Below are positions 15,487-19,058 of a DNA stretch of 19,058 nt, piece after piece. The notes below the pieces were generated by a model. The model searched no databases, was not told the origin of the DNA, and saw nothing but the letters and a program-made list of their open reading frames with translations. Within the stretch, counting starts at the first letter, position 1, and each line of letters opens with the position of its first letter. The stretch comes from JAMLIN01 sp041676645 (lineage in GTDB: Bacteria > Pseudomonadota > Gammaproteobacteria > Burkholderiales > Burkholderiaceae_E). The position numbers were made by a program, and so were the translations under genes. The stretch covers positions 1 to 19,058 of the forward strand of contig JBAYRO010000056.1 in NCBI GenBank assembly GCA_041676645.1, in the 5' to 3' direction.

Positions 15487-16110
15487 CTAGAAGAGCTCCA
15501 CCGCACCGGCTCGCCCTGCGGCGCGGGCAATGCGATGGCCATAGCGGATCTCGTCCTCGATCTCGGGGCGCGCATCGCCGAGGCTCCTGGCGAGGACCCG
15601 GCCAGTATCGGGGAACAGCAAGACCTTGCGCGCACTTTCCCCGAGGACATCGCGGGCCGCGACCGGGATACCCTCGCGCTCCAGGAAGCGGTCGACGAAG
15701 GCGACATTGCGCTGCCCGATCCGGATCGCGGTGGCGCCGCGGATCACGTTGGCCCCGCCGAACACCTTCGCCTCGAGCCGATGACGACGCGCCCCGGCCT
15801 TCATCAGCCCGTTGATCAGCAGCTCCATCGCATGAAGTCCGTACCGTCCGGTCGCGCCGCCGCCTTCGGGGAGCAGGAAATGGTTCATTCCCCCGACCCG
15901 CCTGCCGGTATCGACCAGGCAGACCGAGACACAGGACCCGAGCACGGTCGAGACGATCATCTCCTCGTCGGTAACGTAGAACTCGCCCGGCAGGACCTTG
16001 ACCGTCACCTTGCCGAAGGTATGGTCGCTGAAGAAGGTGCGGGCCTCGCCCTCGGCCGCCGCCCGCGCCTGCAGCCGGGCGATCCGCGCCCTGTCCTCGT
16101 AGGTGCTCAT
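15487..16110 (-). CDS. cheD: Chemoreceptor glutamine deamidase CheD
   Basis: A 207-residue protein with the CheD core: KVLPGEFYVTDEEMIVSTVL, the catalytic Cys60 in GSCVSVCLVD, and catalytic His77 in GGMNHFLLP. Further family stretches are GRYGLHAMELLINGLMKAGA and EAKVFGGANVI. CheD deamidates specific receptor glutamines to glutamate, creating methylation sites, and in some bacteria cooperates with CheC; no cheC is visible here. N-terminal residues 1-25 and the basic C-terminal tail are variable. It sits between cheR (3-base gap) and cheB, the usual place for cheD in many beta- and gamma-proteobacteria and absent from E. coli. Confidence 0.96.
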   Translation of the reverse strand: MSTYEDRARIARLQARAAAEGEARTFFSDHTFGKVTVKVLPGEFYVTDEEMIVSTVLGSCVSVCLVDTGRRVGGMNHFLLPEGGGATGRYGLHAMELLINGLMKAGARRHRLEAKVFGGANVIRGATAIRIGQRNVAFVDRFLEREGIPVAARDVLGESARKVLLFPDTGRVLARSLGDARPEIEDEIRYGHRIARAAGRAGAVELF

Positions 16111-16113
16111 CGT

Positions 16114-16956
16114 TCAGTCCAGCGGTGCATCGATGCGGCGATAGACGGTCTTGCCCTCGGCCCGCAAGCCGGTCCGCATCCCCGTGAAATTCTCGGAATG
16201 GCCGACGAACAGCAGGCCGTCGGGCCGCATCCGCGCCTGCAGCGAATCGAACACCCTGCGCTTGGTACCCGCGTCGAAATAGATCAGTACGTTGCGGCAG
16301 AAGATGGCATCGAATGGACCGTCGAGCCGAGCCGCCGAATCGACCAGGTTGATCCGCTGAAAATCGACCAATGCAGCGAGATCCGGACGAATCCGCACAT
16401 ACCCCTCGCGCGCGCCCTTGCCGCGCAGCAGGAAACGCCGCCGCCGCTGCGCCGATAGCGCGTCGATCGCGCTCGCCGGATAGATCCCGGCACGCGCCAC
16501 CGCCAGTACCCGGGTATCGATGTCCGATGCGAGGATCGACACCGGCGGTCGATCGCCGAGCGCCTCGACCGCGGTCATCGCGATCGAATACGCCTCCTCG
16601 CCGGTGGACGATGCCGCGCACCAGATCCGCAGGTGCTTGCGCCGCTGCGCGCACTGCTCGAGATGCTCGGCCAGAATCGGAAAATGATAGGGCTCGCGAA
16701 AGAACGAGGTCAGGTTGGTGGTCAGGGCGTTGGTGAATCCGGCCCACTCGCTGCTGTCCTCGTCCCGGAGCAGGGCGAGGTATGACGCGAAATCACGCAG
16801 GCCCAGCGCGCGCAGGCGCCGCGAAAGCCGACTGTAGACCATCGTCTTCTTGCTCGGCGCAAGCGAGATTCCGGCCCGGGCGTGAATCATCGAACGGATC
16901 CGTTCGAAATCTCCCGTCGTGAAGCGGAACTCGCGCTCCACCTGCAGGTCCTGCAT
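16114..16956 (-). CDS. cheR: Chemotaxis protein methyltransferase CheR
   Basis: A 280-residue enzyme that transfers methyl groups from S-adenosylmethionine to receptor glutamates. The N-terminal helical domain (FTTGDFERIRSMIHARAGIS, residues about 13-31) is followed by TTNLTSFFREPYHF (79-92) and the SAM-binding motif IWCAASSTGEEAYSIAM (111-127); later DAIFCRNVLIYFD and GLLFVGHSENFTGM match the family. The ATG follows a purine-rich AGAGGGAGG run, which is rather close to the start. It is downstream of an MCP that ends in a CheR-docking pentapeptide, with a 60-base gap, and 3 bases upstream of cheD. Confidence 0.97.
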   Translation of the reverse strand: MQDLQVEREFRFTTGDFERIRSMIHARAGISLAPSKKTMVYSRLSRRLRALGLRDFASYLALLRDEDSSEWAGFTNALTTNLTSFFREPYHFPILAEHLEQCAQRRKHLRIWCAASSTGEEAYSIAMTAVEALGDRPPVSILASDIDTRVLAVARAGIYPASAIDALSAQRRRRFLLRGKGAREGYVRIRPDLAALVDFQRINLVDSAARLDGPFDAIFCRNVLIYFDAGTKRRVFDSLQARMRPDGLLFVGHSENFTGMRTGLRAEGKTVYRRIDAPLD

Positions 16957-17016
16957 CGCCTCCCTCTCCCGGCACGCGTCAGCCTGCCGCGCGCCACGAC
17001 TTCCATCACCCGGTCT

Positions 17017-18876
17017 TCAGAAGGTCTCCCAGTCATCCTCGACGACGCGCCGTGCCGGCATCGTGCTCCTCGGACCCCGTGGCTCCATGCCCGCCCGTGG
17101 CGCAGCCCCATGTGCACCGACGGTCGGCGCGTCCGTTCGTCCCGGCAGATTCGTGACACCGGGGGCGCGACGCGGGATCGGGCGCTCGAAGGCCGGCACC
17201 TGGTCGGCGGCCGGAACGGCCGCGGCACTCGTGCCGGCTTGCCGCGACTGGCGGCCGGGCGCCTGCGCTCGGTCGACGTCCGGGCCGCTCTCCGGGCGTC
17301 GCGAGCGATCCGTGGCAAGCGATGCAGCGTCGCCAGCCGTGATATTGCCGCCAAGCCGGAACTCGCCGACGATCCCCTTGAGCACACCGGCCTGTTCCTT
17401 GAGGCTCTCGGCCGAAGCCGCGCCCTCTTCGACCAGCGCCGCGTTCTGCTGGGTCATCTGGTCGAGTTGCCCGACGGCCGCATTGACCTCCGAGATCTGC
17501 GTGCTCTGCTCGTGGGTTGCCGCCGAGATCTCGCCCATGATGTCGGTGACCCGGCGCACCGAGTTCACGATCTCGCCCATGGTCGCGCCCGCTTCCCTCA
17601 CCAGGCGCGCGCCACTGTCGATCTCGCCCACGCTGGCGGTGATCAGCTCCTTGATCTCGTTGGCCGCCGAGGACGAGCGCTGGGCCAGGTTGCGCACCTC
17701 GCCGGCGACGACGGCGAAGCCGCGGCCCTGCTCGCCCGCGCGGGCCGCCTCCACCGCCGCGTTCAGGGCCAGGATGTTGGTCTGGAAGGCGATGCTGTCG
17801 ATCACCGAGGTGATCTCGGCGATCCGTCGCGAGCATTCGGTGATGCTTTCCATGGTGTTCACCACGTTGCCCACCACCTCGCCGCCGCGCTCGGCGACTT
17901 CGGAGGCCGACATCGCGAGCTGGTTGGCCCGGCGCGCATTGTCGGCGTTGGTCCGTACCGTCTGGGTCAGGTGCTCGATGCTCGCCGCGGTCTGCTCGAG
18001 GCTGCTCGCGGTCTGCTCGGTTCGCGCGCTCAGGTCGTTGTTGCCGACCGCCACTTCGCTGGCGGCATTGGTGATACCGAAGCTGCTCTCGCGGACCTGG
18101 CCCACGATGGTCTCCAGCGCCTGCTGCATCTCGCCAAGCGCGTCCTGCAGCTCGCCAATCTCCCCGAAGGCCCCCTTTTCGGCTTCACGACCGAGATCGC
18201 CGTCGGCGATCGAACGCGCGAAACCAACCGCGCTCACCAGGGGCCGCGCGATCGCGCGGGCGATCAGCAGGCTGAGCATGACCAGCAGGAAGGCGGCGAG
18301 GACCACGGCTCCCGCCATGGCGTACTGCGCATTGCGGACGAATCGGGTCGCGCTGGCCACGGCGAGCTCGGTCGCCTGGGTCATCGACGAGATGGCGATG
18401 TCGATGTCCCGCGTGAACTCGTCGGACAGGGCCTCGGCCGAACGCATCATGTCCGAGCCGGCGCCCGGGTCCGTTGCCGCGAGCCCGATCGCATCGTCGA
18501 TCCTGCCTGCAAGCTGGTTCATGTTCGATCGCAGGATCGACGCATGCTGGCCGAGTCCGTCGGGGTCCTTCGCGAGCGTCTCGTCGAGCGCGGCGCCAAC
18601 GAGGGTGAAACCGGCGGCGATCGACCGTCGCTCCGAATCGATGCGCGATCCGTCGAGTCCGCCGATCACGTTGATCAGGCGATAGGTCCGCGCCTTGATC
18701 TCGCTCACCTCGGACCGCAAGCCGATGATCGCCGACTCGAGGCTGCCGTAGTGGCCGACCTTCTCCATCGCGCGATGCTCGATGCCGAGCGAGACTCCGC
18801 CGATCGCACCAAGCACCAGCATGAGCGCGATCGCGATGGCTGGCAGTGTCAGCAGACGGACTTTCAGAGTGTTCAT
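17017..18876 (-). CDS. Methyl-accepting chemotaxis protein with C-terminal DWETF tether
   Basis: A 619-residue receptor. Membrane span 1 is at about residues 10-30 (TLPAIAIALMLVLGAIGGVS) and span 2 at about 186-209 (AMAGAVVLAAFLLVMLSLLI). The periplasmic part (about 31-185) is a helical bundle of about 155 residues whose ligand is unknown. A HAMP domain follows (about 207-260), then the long signalling coiled coil with the conserved hairpin tip (IAFQTNILALNAAVEAARAG, EQGRGFAVVAGEVRNLAQRS, residues 362-400). After GEFRLGG (about 510) comes a disordered Pro/Ala/Arg-rich linker of about 105 residues ending in DWETF (615-619), matching the NWETF pentapeptide of Tar/Tsr that binds CheR. The start at 18876 has a GGAG site (18883-18886) at 6 bases; an upstream ATG at 18927 lacks support. 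cheW lies 47 bases upstream. Confidence 0.95.
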   Translation of the reverse strand: MNTLKVRLLTLPAIAIALMLVLGAIGGVSLGIEHRAMEKVGHYGSLESAIIGLRSEVSEIKARTYRLINVIGGLDGSRIDSERRSIAAGFTLVGAALDETLAKDPDGLGQHASILRSNMNQLAGRIDDAIGLAATDPGAGSDMMRSAEALSDEFTRDIDIAISSMTQATELAVASATRFVRNAQYAMAGAVVLAAFLLVMLSLLIARAIARPLVSAVGFARSIADGDLGREAEKGAFGEIGELQDALGEMQQALETIVGQVRESSFGITNAASEVAVGNNDLSARTEQTASSLEQTAASIEHLTQTVRTNADNARRANQLAMSASEVAERGGEVVGNVVNTMESITECSRRIAEITSVIDSIAFQTNILALNAAVEAARAGEQGRGFAVVAGEVRNLAQRSSSAANEIKELITASVGEIDSGARLVREAGATMGEIVNSVRRVTDIMGEISAATHEQSTQISEVNAAVGQLDQMTQQNAALVEEGAASAESLKEQAGVLKGIVGEFRLGGNITAGDAASLATDRSRRPESGPDVDRAQAPGRQSRQAGTSAAAVPAADQVPAFERPIPRRAPGVTNLPGRTDAPTVGAHGAAPRAGMEPRGPRSTMPARRVVEDDWETF

Positions 18877-18923
18877 GCAGTTCTCCAGACGCCCTCGGAG
18901 GACATTTCCAGGGCCGGGCCGGC

Positions 18924-19058
18924 TCAAGCCATGAGCGCCATTTCGGGCGCCGTGATCAGGCGCTCGATGTCGACCAGGATCAGCATCCTCTCGGCGACGG
19001 TGCCGAGCCCGATGATGTAGCTCGCGTCGACCACCGCCGAAAGATCGGGAGCCTCCCG
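18924..19058 (-). CDS. cheW: Chemotaxis coupling protein CheW, C-terminal fragment (cut by window edge)
   Basis: The last 44 codons are visible, translating to REAPDLSAVVDASYIIGLGT and VAERMLILVDIERLITAPEM, then ALMA and a TGA stop at 18924-18926. The Y-I-x-G-L-G block followed by ERMLILVDIE is the highly conserved C-terminal end of CheW, which links receptors to the CheA kinase. CheA itself carries a similar domain, but the end shortly after the final strand and helix fits free-standing CheW best. It is upstream of the receptor gene on the same strand, so the two probably share a transcript. Confidence 0.85.
   Translation of the reverse strand, partial: REAPDLSAVVDASYIIGLGTVAERMLILVDIERLITAPEMALMA

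Noticed and set aside
14164..16458. A 764-codon plus-strand open frame opposite cheB, cheD and part of cheR
   Set aside because: Its product has no recognisable domain, and the minus strand codes for three proteins with intact catalytic residues over the same bases.
16970..16989. CGGCA/TGCCG hairpin in the 60-base gap between the receptor gene and cheR
   Set aside because: Five base pairs with a 10-base loop and no T-tract is within chance for this composition, so I did not call it a terminator.
1..19058. Search for CRISPR arrays, tRNA or rRNA genes, insertion sequences, toxin-antitoxin or phage defence genes
   Set aside because: I saw no regularly spaced repeats, cloverleaf-like stretches, terminal inverted repeats, transposase motifs or defence domains; coding space is filled by motility, chemotaxis and cytochrome genes.

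Overview
The window is a GC-rich chromosomal segment (roughly two thirds G+C by eye) from a motile, flagellated proteobacterium. The gene order and protein families suit a gamma- or beta-proteobacterium; I cannot name a genus. It holds 21 supportable protein genes (two cut by the window edges), packed tightly, with no rRNA, tRNA, CRISPR array or mobile element. No stretch longer than about 190 bases lacks a gene.

Region by region. (1) 1-762, + strand: the C-terminal part of a baeRF-type protein (bacterial relative of the archaeo-eukaryotic release factor, family 3), cut by the left edge. (2) 840-1160, - strand: fliE, alone and divergent from the rest. (3) 1344-7996, + strand: fliF, fliG, fliH, fliI, fliJ, fliK, joined by overlaps of 4-8 bases. 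(4) 8134-12370, + strand: fliL, fliM, fliN, fliO, fliP, fliQ, fliR, again very tight. (5) 12399-14351, - strand: a five-haem c-type cytochrome that looks like a diheme c4/c553-type module fused to a triheme dehydrogenase-type cytochrome subunit. (6) 14401-19058, - strand, transcribed towards the cytochrome: cheW (partial), a methyl-accepting chemotaxis protein, cheR, cheD, cheB.

How it works together. The fli genes encode the MS ring (FliF), its rod adaptor (FliE), the rotor/switch C ring (FliG, FliM, FliN), the type III export ATPase complex (FliH, FliI, FliJ), the export gate (FliO, FliP, FliQ, FliR), the hook-length ruler (FliK) and the stator-associated FliL. FlhA and FlhB, also needed for export, are not in the window. 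The che genes supply a receptor, its coupling protein and the adaptation enzymes (CheR methylase, CheB methylesterase, CheD deamidase). CheA, CheY and CheZ are not present. The receptor ends in DWETF, a CheR-docking pentapeptide, and sits next to cheR.

The most interesting signals are a 12-base element (CTCAAGTTTTCC) repeated at similar distances upstream of fliF and fliL, which resembles the -35 part of a flagellar sigma-28 promoter; the unusual pentaheme cytochrome trailing the chemotaxis operon; and the CheR tether on the receptor. I found no wholly novel system: most of the window is a well-conserved flagellar and chemotaxis locus.
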